From: CAVSJJ01 sp963728395
GTDB taxonomy: Bacteria; Actinomycetota; Actinomycetes; Actinomycetales; Dermatophilaceae
Length of the DNA: 64,000 nt
Assembly: GCA_963728395.1 (NCBI GenBank)
Contig: CAVSJJ010000008.1
Span: 372,001 to 436,000 of the forward strand
Direction: 5' to 3'
Made by a program: the position numbers and the translations under genes. Below are positions 8,597-16,297 of the stretch, in pieces. The first letter of the stretch is position 1, and every line of letters begins with the position of its first letter. A model generated the notes under the pieces. That model did no database searches. It worked only from the letters and a program-made list of their open reading frames with translations, and had not been told where the DNA came from.

Positions 8597-9526
8597 GTGA
8601 CCACTCTCGCGCCCACCTCCGCCTCCGCCCCGCCGCGGGAGCGCAAGGGACGCGGTGAGCAGATCGCCCTCACGCTGTTCATCGCCGTGCCGTTCATCGC
8701 CCTGCTCCTCGCGGTGCCCGTCGCCTGGGGCTGGGGGCTGACCTGGCGCGACGTCGTCATCGCCCTCGTCTTCTACGTCCTGGCCGGCCTCGGGATCACC
8801 GTCGGATTCCACCGGTTCTTCACCCACGGCGCGTTCAAGGCCAACCGCCCGCTCAAGATCGCCCTCGCCGTCATGGGATCGATCGCCATCGAGGGGCCGG
8901 TCGTGCGCTGGGTCGCCGACCACCGCCGCCACCATGCGTTCAGCGATCGGCAGGGCGACCCGCACTCGCCGTGGCGCTACGGCGAGACGGTCCCGGCCCT
9001 GATGAAGGGGCTGTGGTGGGCGCACATGGGCTGGATGTTCGACGTCGAGCAGACGCCGCGGAGCAAGTACGCCCCCGACCTCATCGCCGATCCGGACATC
9101 AAGGCCGTCGACCGGCTCTTCATCCCGCTCGTGGCGACCTCGCTCTTCGGACCCGCCCTCATCGGCGGCCTGTGGTCGTGGAGCTGGCACGGGGCGCTCA
9201 CCGCCTTCTTCTGGGCCTCGATCCTGCGGGTCGGGCTCCTCCATCACGTGACGTGGTCGATCAACTCGATCTGCCACACCCTCGGCGAGCGCCCGTTCCG
9301 CTCCCGCGACCGCTCCGGCAACGTCTGGTGGCTGGCCGTCCTCTCCTTCGGGGAGTCCTGGCACAACCTCCACCACGCCGACCCCACCTGCGCCCGGCAC
9401 GGGGTCGAGAAGGGCCAGATCGACATCTCGGCCCGGACCATCTGGGCCTTCGAGAGGCTCGGCTGGGCGAGGGACGTGCGCTGGCCGACGCCCCAGCGAC
9501 TCGACTCGCGCCGGGTCCCGTCCTGA
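8597..9526 (+). CDS. Membrane fatty-acyl desaturase (stearoyl-CoA 9-desaturase-like)
   Basis: Introduces a double bond into saturated acyl chains with O2 and a di-iron centre, adjusting membrane fluidity. The 309-residue product has the three histidine boxes: HRFFTH (72-77), HRRHH (109-113) and HNLHH (256-260). Hydrophobic segments lie near 25-70 and 175-215. I chose the GTG at 8597 because GAAGGGA lies 8 nt upstream; an open frame continues upstream through the tRNA and is not coding. No fused ferredoxin domain is present, so a separate electron donor is required. A pair of operators sits in its promoter. Confidence 0.92.
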   Translation: MTTLAPTSASAPPRERKGRGEQIALTLFIAVPFIALLLAVPVAWGWGLTWRDVVIALVFYVLAGLGITVGFHRFFTHGAFKANRPLKIALAVMGSIAIEGPVVRWVADHRRHHAFSDRQGDPHSPWRYGETVPALMKGLWWAHMGWMFDVEQTPRSKYAPDLIADPDIKAVDRLFIPLVATSLFGPALIGGLWSWSWHGALTAFFWASILRVGLLHHVTWSINSICHTLGERPFRSRDRSGNVWWLAVLSFGESWHNLHHADPTCARHGVEKGQIDISARTIWAFERLGWARDVRWPTPQRLDSRRVPS

Positions 9527-9642
9527 GCCTGCGCGAGGCCGACGGCTCCGCGGCCGCGGAGCCGTCCGAGCGGGCGGCGGGCGCCCCCGCGCCCCGTGCG
9601 GCACGGCATACCCGGCGGGCGAGGTCCGCTCCGGACGGCACA

Positions 9643-10311
9643 ATGGCAGGCGTGACCGACCTGCCCGCCCCTGCCCCGCCCGTCCCCAACAAGCCCAAGT
9701 CCCGCTCGCGGATGACCGGCCGGGAGCGGCGCGAGCAGCTCATCGGCATCGGCCGTCGCCTGTTCGCCGAGAAGGGCTTCGAGGCGACGACCGTCGAGGA
9801 GATCGCCTCCTCGGCCGGGGTGTCCAAGCCGGTGGTCTACGAACACTTCGGGGGCAAGGAGGGGCTGTATGCCGTCGTCGTCGACCGCGAGATCCAGGCC
9901 CTGCTCAATGCCATCACCGGCGCCCTGACCTCCGCCGGGAACAGCCGTCAGCTCATCGAGCGGGCGGCGCTCGCACTCCTGGAGTACATCGAGACCTCGA
10001 CCGACGGGTTCCGCATCCTCGTCCGGGACAGCCCCCCGGGACAGCAGACCGGCACGTTCGCGAGCCTCATGTCCGATGTGGCCAGCCAGGTCGAGTACAT
10101 CCTCGAGGCCCAGTTCAAGGCCCGCAAGCTCGACCCGAAGGCGGCCCCGATGTACGCCCAGATGCTGGTCGGCATGGTCGCCCTCACCGGTCAGTGGTGG
10201 CTGGACTCCCGCAAGTTCAAGAAGGCCGACGTCGCCGCCCACCTGGTCAACCTCGCCTGGAACGGCCTGACCAACCTCGAGGCCAAGCCGACCCTCGCCG
10301 AGCGCGACTGA
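9643..10311 (+). CDS. TetR-family transcriptional regulator
   Basis: 222-residue TetR protein with the HTH in TTVEEIASSAGVSKPVVYEHFGGKE (about residues 48-72) and an all-helical ligand domain including TGQWWLDSRKF. The alternative GTG at 9652 lies 7 nt after a CACAAT -10-like box and may be the true, leaderless start. It follows the desaturase in the same direction, 116 nt away, and probably controls that gene through the palindromes at 8542-8571. Similar proteins in actinobacteria sense acyl-CoA, which is suggestive here but not shown. Confidence 0.85.
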   Translation: MAGVTDLPAPAPPVPNKPKSRSRMTGRERREQLIGIGRRLFAEKGFEATTVEEIASSAGVSKPVVYEHFGGKEGLYAVVVDREIQALLNAITGALTSAGNSRQLIERAALALLEYIETSTDGFRILVRDSPPGQQTGTFASLMSDVASQVEYILEAQFKARKLDPKAAPMYAQMLVGMVALTGQWWLDSRKFKKADVAAHLVNLAWNGLTNLEAKPTLAERD

Positions 10312-10320
10312 CCCCGGCTT

Positions 10321-10410
10321 CCCCCTCCGGCAGGAACCTCTGCTAGCAGAGGTTCCTGCCGGAGGGGGGTGTTGCACCACGGCCGTCCTGCAGGAACCTG
10401 TCCGTCGATC
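10321..10410. repeat. Composite palindromic element, copy 1 (tetR/VOC convergent junction)
   Basis: 10321-10368 is a perfect 48-bp palindrome without loop, centred on CTGCTAGCAG. It is followed by a degraded copy of the 24-bp GGGGGTGTTGCA module and by GCAGGAACCTGTCCGTCGA. The same three modules occur at 31166-31260, 55104-55188 and 61107-61188. It sits between convergent genes and can act as a bidirectional terminator. Confidence 0.85.
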
Positions 10411-10421
10411 ACGGACCGGCG

Positions 10422-10781
10422 TCACCCCTGCTGGAACTCGACCCGGTTGCCGACGGGGTCGTTGGTGTGGAAGCGGCGCACGCCCGGGATGTCCGCACTC
10501 CACCGGACCGCTCCCCCGGCCGCCTCGACCCGCCCGGCGAGCGCCTCCACGTCGTCGACGAGGAGGCACGGATGGGCCTTCCTGGCCGGGCTGAATCCCT
10601 CCTCGACCCCGCAGTGCAGCTCGCGGTCGCCGGCGGCGAACCACACGCCGCCGCGGACCGCGAGAGCCGGCGGCTTGGGGATCTCGGCCATCCCCGCGAC
10701 CACGCCGTAGAACGCGCGCAGCCGGTCCTCCGCCCCCGCCGGACAGGCGATCTGGACGTGATGGAGCCCGATGACGCCCAC
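10422..10781 (-). CDS. VOC (glyoxalase/bleomycin-resistance) family protein
   Basis: 119-residue single-domain VOC protein. It starts GLHHVQIACPAG and ends HTNDPVGNRVEFQQ, the typical two beta-alpha-beta-beta-beta halves, with metal-ligand candidates in the HHVQ and RVEF strands. The substrate is unknown; the family includes lyases, dioxygenases and binding proteins. The GTG at 10779-10781 has GGGGAGG 7 nt upstream and follows the tam stop by 1 nt, so the two are one operon. Confidence 0.8.
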   Translation of the reverse strand: MGVIGLHHVQIACPAGAEDRLRAFYGVVAGMAEIPKPPALAVRGGVWFAAGDRELHCGVEEGFSPARKAHPCLLVDDVEALAGRVEAAGGAVRWSADIPGVRRFHTNDPVGNRVEFQQG

Positions 10782-10782
10782 G

Positions 10783-11622
10783 TCAGTCCTCCCCGGCCGT
10801 CGTCGCGTCGCCCGCGCCCGTATGGTGCGCCACGGCGAAGACCCGACGGAACGGGAAGATGACGCCCACGGGGCTGCGCGGATAGGCCTGGACGAGGGCC
10901 GCGGCATACGGCTCGAGGAAGGCGGCCCGCTCCGAGGCCTCGGTGAGCAGGTCGAGAACCGGGCGCAGGCCGGTGCCGCTGACCCACTCGAGCACCGGGT
11001 TGTCCATCGTCCCCTCCGGGTCGAGGACGTGGGTGTAGGTCGTCTCCCAGGCGTCGACGGTGCAGCCGAGGCGGGCGAGCAGTCGCAGGTAGGTGGACGG
11101 CTCGCCGACGGTCGGCATGCCGAGCGCGGCCATCAGCTCGGCCGACCGGTCGTGCCACTCGGCCGTCTCACGCATGAGGGCATGGCTGGGAGCATCGAAG
11201 TTCCCGGGAACCTGGAGGGCGAACCACCCGCCGTCGGCGAGCGCCTCGACCCACGTCGGGATGAGGTCGAGGTGGCCCGGGACCCACTGCAGGGTCGAGT
11301 TCGTGACGATGACGTCCGGCTCCTGGCCGAGCGAGGCGGGGTCCCAGTCGCGCAGGTCGCCCTGGACCCACTCGACCCGGCCCGCCTCGTCGAGGACCTG
11401 CGCCGCCTCGAGCATCTGCTCTGAGTCGTCAACGCCGACGATCCGGGCGTGCGGCCACAGCGCGGCGACGGCGAGGGTCGCCGGGCCGTTTCCGCAGCCG
11501 AGATCGACGACGAGCGAGGGTGCCTCGGCGTGGACCTGCGCGAGCAGGTCGGCGAGCGGGCGGCCGCGCTGCTCGCCGAACCGCGCGTATCGCTGCGGAT
11601 CCCAGCTCGTCTGCGTCCTCAT
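10783..11622 (-). CDS. tam: Trans-aconitate 2-methyltransferase
   Basis: SAM-dependent methyltransferase that esterifies trans-aconitate, removing an aconitase inhibitor; cytosolic. The 279-residue length fits Tam. The N-terminus WDPQRYARFGEQRGRPLADLL, the SAM motif VVDLGCGNGPATLAV, the acidic loop GVDDSEQMLEAA and TNSTLQWVPGHLDL match the family well. The ATG at 11620-11622 has GGGAGG upstream. It is divergent from marR with an operator in between, so it is probably under MarR control together with the VOC gene. Confidence 0.88.
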   Translation of the reverse strand: MRTQTSWDPQRYARFGEQRGRPLADLLAQVHAEAPSLVVDLGCGNGPATLAVAALWPHARIVGVDDSEQMLEAAQVLDEAGRVEWVQGDLRDWDPASLGQEPDVIVTNSTLQWVPGHLDLIPTWVEALADGGWFALQVPGNFDAPSHALMRETAEWHDRSAELMAALGMPTVGEPSTYLRLLARLGCTVDAWETTYTHVLDPEGTMDNPVLEWVSGTGLRPVLDLLTEASERAAFLEPYAAALVQAYPRSPVGVIFPFRRVFAVAHHTGAGDATTAGED

Positions 11623-11654
11623 TGAACCTCCCGGGGTCGGGACGAACCACACCT

Positions 11655-11679
11655 TATCTCGACATCAAGATACTTGATG
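11655..11679. promoter_or_regulatory. Overlapping palindromes in the tam-marR divergent promoter
   Basis: TATCTCGA-CA-TCAAGATA (11655-11672, one mismatch per arm) overlaps the perfect CATCAAG-ATA-CTTGATG (11663-11679). The first matches the TATCTTGA-type palindromes bound by many MarR proteins. Its position in the 74-nt divergent gap suggests that MarR controls both genes. Confidence 0.65.
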
Positions 11680-11696
11680 AGGAGTAGAGTTCGTGT

Positions 11697-12188
11697 ATGC
11701 CCGTCGATGACGTCGACCGTATCGTCTCGGCCTGGCGCCGGGAACGCCCCGACCTCGACGTCTCCCCGCTCGAGGTGCTCTCGCGCATCTCGCGGCTGGC
11801 CCGACGTCTCGACCTGGCCCGCGGTGAGGCGTTCGCCGTCCATGGCCTCGACGGCTGGGAGTTCGATGTCCTCTCGGCGCTGCGCCGCGCCGGACCTCCC
11901 TACGAGCTCTCGCCGGGCCAGCTCGTCGCCGAGACCCTCGTGACGAGCGGCACGATGACCAACCGGGTCGACCGGCTCACCGCCCGCGGGTTCGTCGAGC
12001 GCTACCCCGCCCCGAACGACCGGCGCGGGGTCATCGTCCGGCTCACCGGTTCCGGGATGCGCACGGTCGACGCGGCCCTCGGGGACCTCCTCGAGCACGA
12101 GCACCGCCTCCTCGCGGAACTGCCACCCTCGCAGCGGGCCGCCCTCGCCACCCACCTGCGCCGCCTCCTCGCCCCGTTCGAGACCTGA
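11697..12188 (+). CDS. MarR-family transcriptional regulator
   Basis: 163-residue winged-helix protein. The recognition region is LVAETLVTSGTMTNRVDRLTARGFVERYPAPNDRRGVIVRLT, where the DRRG wing is characteristic of MarR. GGAGTAG lies 9 nt before the ATG. It is divergent from tam-VOC with a MarR-type palindrome between them, so autoregulation and control of tam are likely. The ligand is unknown. Downstream, the tandem repeat at 12191 begins 2 nt after the stop codon. Confidence 0.9.
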   Translation: MPVDDVDRIVSAWRRERPDLDVSPLEVLSRISRLARRLDLARGEAFAVHGLDGWEFDVLSALRRAGPPYELSPGQLVAETLVTSGTMTNRVDRLTARGFVERYPAPNDRRGVIVRLTGSGMRTVDAALGDLLEHEHRLLAELPPSQRAALATHLRRLLAPFET

Positions 12189-12190
12189 GG

Positions 12191-12340
12191 CACGGCGGCA
12201 ACAACTCCCCTATTGGGTGAGATCCCGACCGTATGCCGCACCAGCACGGCGGCAACAACTCCCCTATTGGGTGAGATCCCGACCGTATGCCGCACCAGCA
12301 CCCCGGCAACAACTCCCCTATTGGGTGAGATCCCGACCGT
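12191..12340. repeat. 54-bp tandem repeat, 2.8 copies, at the marR/ABC-F convergent junction
   Basis: Copies start at 12191, 12245 and 12299 and are nearly identical. Each has ACAACTCCCCTATTGGGTGAG, then ATCCCGACCGT; the first two also carry GTATGCC. The core CTATTGGGTGAG plus an NTNCCG tail is shared with the long hairpin at 2131-2195. The units abut directly without spacers, so this is not a CRISPR array. It fills the whole space between two convergent genes. Confidence 0.85.
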
Positions 12341-12343
12341 GGG

Positions 12344-14260
12344 TCACTCCTCGACGAGCTCGGACGCCTCGAGCCACTCGACCTCGAGAGACTCCCGCTC
12401 GTCGACGATCCCGCGCAGCTCGGTGTTGAGGGCGAGGACCCGGGTGTGGTCGCTCGCCGCCTCCGCCATGGCCGCGTGGATCCGCTCCTCCCGCTCGGCG
12501 AGCCGGGAGAGCTGCCGCTCGACCCGTGCCATCGCCTTGCGGGCCTCGCGCTGCTCGGCGGTGCTCGGACCCGTCGCCGCCCCCGCCGTCGGACCGGCAT
12601 CGGCAGACCGCCCGCCCCCGGACGCCCCAGCGGGCGCTGAGGTTCCGCCGGACACTGACACCCCCGAGGCCCCAGCCTCCCCGGCCGTTCCGTCCCGACG
12701 GCGGCCGGCATCGGCCCGGCCACCGGCATACGCCTCGGAGGCCGCGCGCAGCCTGAGGTACTCCTCGACGCCACCCGGCAGCTCGCGGACCCGGCCGTCG
12801 CCGAGCAGCGCGACCTGGGTATCGCAGACCCGCTCGAGGAGGTAGCGGTCATGCGAGACGACGAGGAGGGTCCCGGCCCAGCCGTCGAGGACGTCCTCGA
12901 GGGAGGTGAGCGTCTCGATGTCGAGGTCGTTCGTCGGCTCGTCGAGCAGGAGGACGTTGGGCTCGTCCATGAGCAGCCGCAGCAGCTGGAGGCGGCGCCG
13001 CTCCCCGCCGGACAGGTCGCCGACCCGGGTCTGCTGGCGCGGTCCGGCGAACCCCAGCCGGGTGGCGAGGCTGGAGGCACTCACCTCCTTGCCGCCGAGG
13101 CTCGTCACGGACCGGACCCGCTCGATCGCCTCGATGACCCGCACGTCGCGCAGCGGCTCCAGCTCGCGGACCTCCTGGGTGAGGTGGCCGATCCGGACCG
13201 TGATCCCGGCCTTGCGCCGCCCCGCGCTCGGGCGCCGCTCCCCCGCGAGGACCTCGAGCAACGTCGACTTGCCGGCCCCGTTGACCCCGACGATGCCGGT
13301 TCGCTGGCCGGGTGCCAGGCGCCAGGTGACCCGGTCGAGGATGATCCGCTCGCCGAGCGCGACGGTCACGTCGTGCAGGTCGACGACGTCCTTGCCGAGC
13401 CGGGTCGTCGCGAACCGGACGAGCTCGACGTCGTCGCGCGGCGGTGGCTCGTCCTCGACGAGCGCGGTCGCCGCGTCGATCCGGAACCGCGGCTTGGACG
13501 TGCGCGCCGGCGGGCCGCGGCGCAGCCAGGCGAGCTCCTTGCGGAGCAGGTTGTTCCGCTTCTCGGCGCTGACCCGCGCCATCCGTTCCCGTTCGGCCTT
13601 GGCGAGGACGTATGCCGCGTAGCCGCCCTCGAACGCCGCCACCCCTCCGTCAACGACCTCCCAGGTCAGCGTGGCCACCGCGTCGAGGAACCACCGGTCG
13701 TGGGTGACGACGACGAGGGCCCGGTCGGGGTCCGAACGCCGCAGGAGGAGGTGCTCGGCGAGCCAGGCGACGCCCTCGACGTCGAGGTGGTTCGTCGGCT
13801 CGTCGAGGAGGAGGACGTCGGGGTCGGCGACGAGGAGCGCGGCGAGCGAGACCCGGCGGCGCTCCCCGCCGGACAGCGGGCCGATCGTCGCCGCCAGCCC
13901 GCCCACCCCGGGGGTGTCAAGGCCGCCAAGGAGCCCGGTGAGGACGTCGCGGATCCGGGCGTCGCCCGCCCACTCGTGCTCGGCCAGGTCGCCGAGGACG
14001 ACCTGGTGCACGGTCGCGTCGGGATCGAGGGTGTCGTGCTGGCCGAGCATCCCGGCGGTCGTGCCGCCGGCGCGGGCGACCCGGCCGTCGTCGATGCGAG
14101 CGAGCCCGGCGAGGACCCGCAGCAGGGTCGTCTTGCCACCGCCGTTGCGACCGACGACGCCGATCCGGTCGCCGCCGTTCACACCCAACGACAGGGCGTC
14201 GAGGATCTGCGCGGTGCCGAGGGCGAGGGAGGCGCGCTCGACGGAGATGAGGTTCGGCAC
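12344..14260 (-). CDS. ABC-F family ATPase (Uup-like)
   Basis: Soluble duplicated ATPase that acts on ribosomes or translation factors rather than as a transporter. The 638-residue product has two nucleotide-binding domains with Walker A GRNGGGKTT (near residue 40) and GVNGAGKST (near residue 330), signature SGGERRR twice, and Walker B LLLDEPTN twice. A Gly/Ala/Thr-rich linker (about 505-560) leads to a C-terminal coiled coil typical of Uup. No membrane segments. It starts 9 nt before the ispE stop, in the ispE operon. Antibiotic resistance function is possible for ABC-F proteins but not indicated. Confidence 0.9.
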   Translation of the reverse strand: MPNLISVERASLALGTAQILDALSLGVNGGDRIGVVGRNGGGKTTLLRVLAGLARIDDGRVARAGGTTAGMLGQHDTLDPDATVHQVVLGDLAEHEWAGDARIRDVLTGLLGGLDTPGVGGLAATIGPLSGGERRRVSLAALLVADPDVLLLDEPTNHLDVEGVAWLAEHLLLRRSDPDRALVVVTHDRWFLDAVATLTWEVVDGGVAAFEGGYAAYVLAKAERERMARVSAEKRNNLLRKELAWLRRGPPARTSKPRFRIDAATALVEDEPPPRDDVELVRFATTRLGKDVVDLHDVTVALGERIILDRVTWRLAPGQRTGIVGVNGAGKSTLLEVLAGERRPSAGRRKAGITVRIGHLTQEVRELEPLRDVRVIEAIERVRSVTSLGGKEVSASSLATRLGFAGPRQQTRVGDLSGGERRRLQLLRLLMDEPNVLLLDEPTNDLDIETLTSLEDVLDGWAGTLLVVSHDRYLLERVCDTQVALLGDGRVRELPGGVEEYLRLRAASEAYAGGRADAGRRRDGTAGEAGASGVSVSGGTSAPAGASGGGRSADAGPTAGAATGPSTAEQREARKAMARVERQLSRLAEREERIHAAMAEAASDHTRVLALNTELRGIVDERESLEVEWLEASELVEE

Positions 14261-14269
14261 GTGCGGGGG

Positions 14270-15202
14270 TCAGTCGACGGGGGCCGGGATGAGATGGGCA
14301 CCGTGGACCGGACCGGTCGCTCGGCGGATGTCGGCGACGACGCCGCTCGCGGTGAGCGCCACGGCGAGGTCGATGCCGGCCTCGGCGTCCTCGACGAGGA
14401 AGGCGACGGTCGGACCGGAGCCGGAGACCAGACCGGCGAGGGCGCCGTACTCCATGCCGGCGTCGAGGACGTCGCCGAGACGCGGCATGAGCGAGACCGC
14501 CGCGTCCTGGAGGTCGTTGACGAGGTGGGGGGCGAGGATGTGCGGATCGCCGCTGCGCAGCGCCGACATCAGCTCCGCGTTGGGGAGGGGATCGGGGACC
14601 GGCGCGGAGCCGCGCAGGCGGTCGCACTCGGCATACACGGACGGGGTCGGCAGGCCCTCGGGGCCGAGGGCGAAGACCCAGTGGTAGGTCCCCCGGGCCA
14701 GGACCGGCGCGAGCAGCTCTCCGCGCCCGCTGCCCATCGCCGTCCCGCCGGCGACGAGGAACGGCACGTCGCTGCCGAGCTCGGCGGCCGCGAGCTCGAG
14801 CTCCTCGCGGCTCAGGCCGAGATCCCACAGGTGGTCACAGGCGACGAGCGCCGCCGCGGCGTCGGCGGACCCGCCGGCCATGCCGCCCGCGACGGGGATC
14901 CCCTTGCGGATCGTCACGTGCGCCGGCCCGGTGCCTGCAGCGCGCGCCGACAGCAGCCGGACCGCCCGCATCGCGAGGTTGTCCTCGTCGGCCGGGACCT
15001 CGTGCGCTCGGTCGCCGGTCACGCTCACGCCCCACTCGTCGGCCGGGGCGACGGTGACGTCGTCGAAGAGGCCGACCGCCTGGTAGACGGTCGACAGCGC
15101 GTGGTAGCCGTCCGGGCGCCGCGGACCGACGAGCAGCTCGAGGTTGAGCTTGCCCGGCACGCGCACCGTCACCGGCGGCGGGTCACTGTGGGCGGACGTC
15201 AT
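14270..15202 (-). CDS. ispE: 4-diphosphocytidyl-2-C-methyl-D-erythritol kinase
   Basis: ATP-dependent kinase of the non-mevalonate isoprenoid pathway. The 310-residue GHMP kinase has the substrate-binding N-terminus VPGKLNLELLVG, the phosphate loop PVAGGMAGGSADAAAALV and the C-terminal SGSGPTVAFLV. The ATG follows TAGGGT by only 6 nt (15209-15214), so it may also be transcribed as a leaderless message from inside the rsmA 3' end, in addition to read-through. The rsmA-ispE-ABC-F order is frequent in actinobacteria. Confidence 0.94.
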   Translation of the reverse strand: MTSAHSDPPPVTVRVPGKLNLELLVGPRRPDGYHALSTVYQAVGLFDDVTVAPADEWGVSVTGDRAHEVPADEDNLAMRAVRLLSARAAGTGPAHVTIRKGIPVAGGMAGGSADAAAALVACDHLWDLGLSREELELAAAELGSDVPFLVAGGTAMGSGRGELLAPVLARGTYHWVFALGPEGLPTPSVYAECDRLRGSAPVPDPLPNAELMSALRSGDPHILAPHLVNDLQDAAVSLMPRLGDVLDAGMEYGALAGLVSGSGPTVAFLVEDAEAGIDLAVALTASGVVADIRRATGPVHGAHLIPAPVD

Positions 15203-15215
15203 GCGGACACCCTAG

Positions 15216-16124
15216 TCACGAGGCGGGCGCGGCACCGTCGAGCGCCCGCCGGGCGTCGGCGAGGGCGGCGAACGCGACGACGTCGAGCTGCTCGCCGCGG
15301 GTGCGCGGCTCGATACCGGCGGCCCGGAGACAGGCCTCGGCGGCATTCGCCGAGCCGGCCCATCCGGCGAGGGCCGCGCGAAGGGTCTTGCGGCGCTGGG
15401 CGAAGGCCGCGTCGATGCAGGCGAAGACCTCCTCGCGCGTCGCGGCGGCGGCCGGGGGCTCGCGGCACTCCATGGCGACCAGGCCGGAGTCGACGTTGGG
15501 CACCGGCCAGAACACCGACCGGGAGACGCGGCCGGCGAGGCGGACGTCGGCGAACCAGGCGGCCTTGACGCTCGGGACGCCGTAGACACGGGAGCCGGGC
15601 CGGGCCGACAGCCGCTCGGCGACCTCGAGCTGCACCATGACGAGGACCCGGGCCAGGGTCGGGAACCGCTCCAGCAGCCGGAGGACGACGGGCACCGAGA
15701 CGTTGTAGGGCAGGTTCGCGACGAGCGCGGTCGGGTCCGGCCCGGGCAGCTCGGTGACGTGCAGGGCGTCGGCATGGACGACGGCGAGCCGGTCGAGCAG
15801 GTCCGGCGCGAGCGAGGCGACGGTCTCGGGGAGCGCCGCCGCCAGGCCCGGGTCGACCTCGACGGCGGTGACGTGTCCGGCCTCGGGCAGGAGAGCGAGG
15901 GTGAGCGAGCCGAGGCCGGGGCCGACCTCGACGACGCTGTCGTCGGGCCCGACGCCGGCGAGCCGCACGATCCGGCGCACCGTGTTCGCGTCGACGACGA
16001 AGTTCTGGCCCCACTGCTTCGTCGGGCGGATCCCGAGTCGCTCGGCCAGCTCACGGACCTGACCGGCACCCAGGAGGCTCGCGGGGTGCGTGGGGACCGC
16101 CGCCACGTGCTCCGCCTCGGACAT
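15216..16124 (-). CDS. rsmA: 16S rRNA (adenine1518-N6/adenine1519-N6)-dimethyltransferase
   Basis: Dimethylates two adjacent adenines near the 3' end of 16S rRNA during 30S maturation (KsgA family). The 302-residue product has the family start GIRPTKQWGQNFVVDANTV, the SAM motif VVEVGPGLGSLTLALL and the catalytic NLPYNVSVPV. The ATG at 16122-16124 follows TAGGGT by 7 nt without a Shine-Dalgarno, indicating a leaderless start; a long open frame upstream is an antisense shadow of rpf. It heads the rsmA-ispE group. Confidence 0.95.
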   Translation of the reverse strand: MSEAEHVAAVPTHPASLLGAGQVRELAERLGIRPTKQWGQNFVVDANTVRRIVRLAGVGPDDSVVEVGPGLGSLTLALLPEAGHVTAVEVDPGLAAALPETVASLAPDLLDRLAVVHADALHVTELPGPDPTALVANLPYNVSVPVVLRLLERFPTLARVLVMVQLEVAERLSARPGSRVYGVPSVKAAWFADVRLAGRVSRSVFWPVPNVDSGLVAMECREPPAAAATREEVFACIDAAFAQRRKTLRAALAGWAGSANAAEACLRAAGIEPRTRGEQLDVVAFAALADARRALDGAAPAS

Positions 16125-16216
16125 GGGCCACACCCTACGATGCGGGCCGGTATGCCGCGGCCGCCGCGTGCGTGGCCGCGGCCGCCCCGTCCGGTCGGCA
16201 GCCGCGTCGCCCAGGC

Positions 16217-16259
16217 GCACCGAAGACCCCCGGCCTGATGGGCCGGGGGTCTTCGGTGC
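16217..16259 (-). terminator. Perfect 19-bp hairpin after the Rpf gene
   Basis: Arms 16217-16235 and 16241-16259 are perfectly complementary around TGATG. It lies 39 nt past the rpf stop codon and upstream of rsmA, so it separates the two minus-strand units. No T-run follows, as is usual for actinobacterial hairpin terminators. Confidence 0.85.
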
Positions 16260-16297
16260 ACACTCGCGGGGCGGTGCCCCGTCTCGTGCCGGTGGCG

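Noticed and set aside
12191..12340. CRISPR-like array
   Set aside because: Units are identical and contiguous with no variable spacers, only 2.8 copies, and no cas genes are near.
12851..15568. 905-codon plus-strand open frame opposite the ABC-F and ispE genes
   Set aside because: Composition is Arg/Gly/Asp-rich low complexity with no motif; the opposite strand encodes recognisable enzymes.
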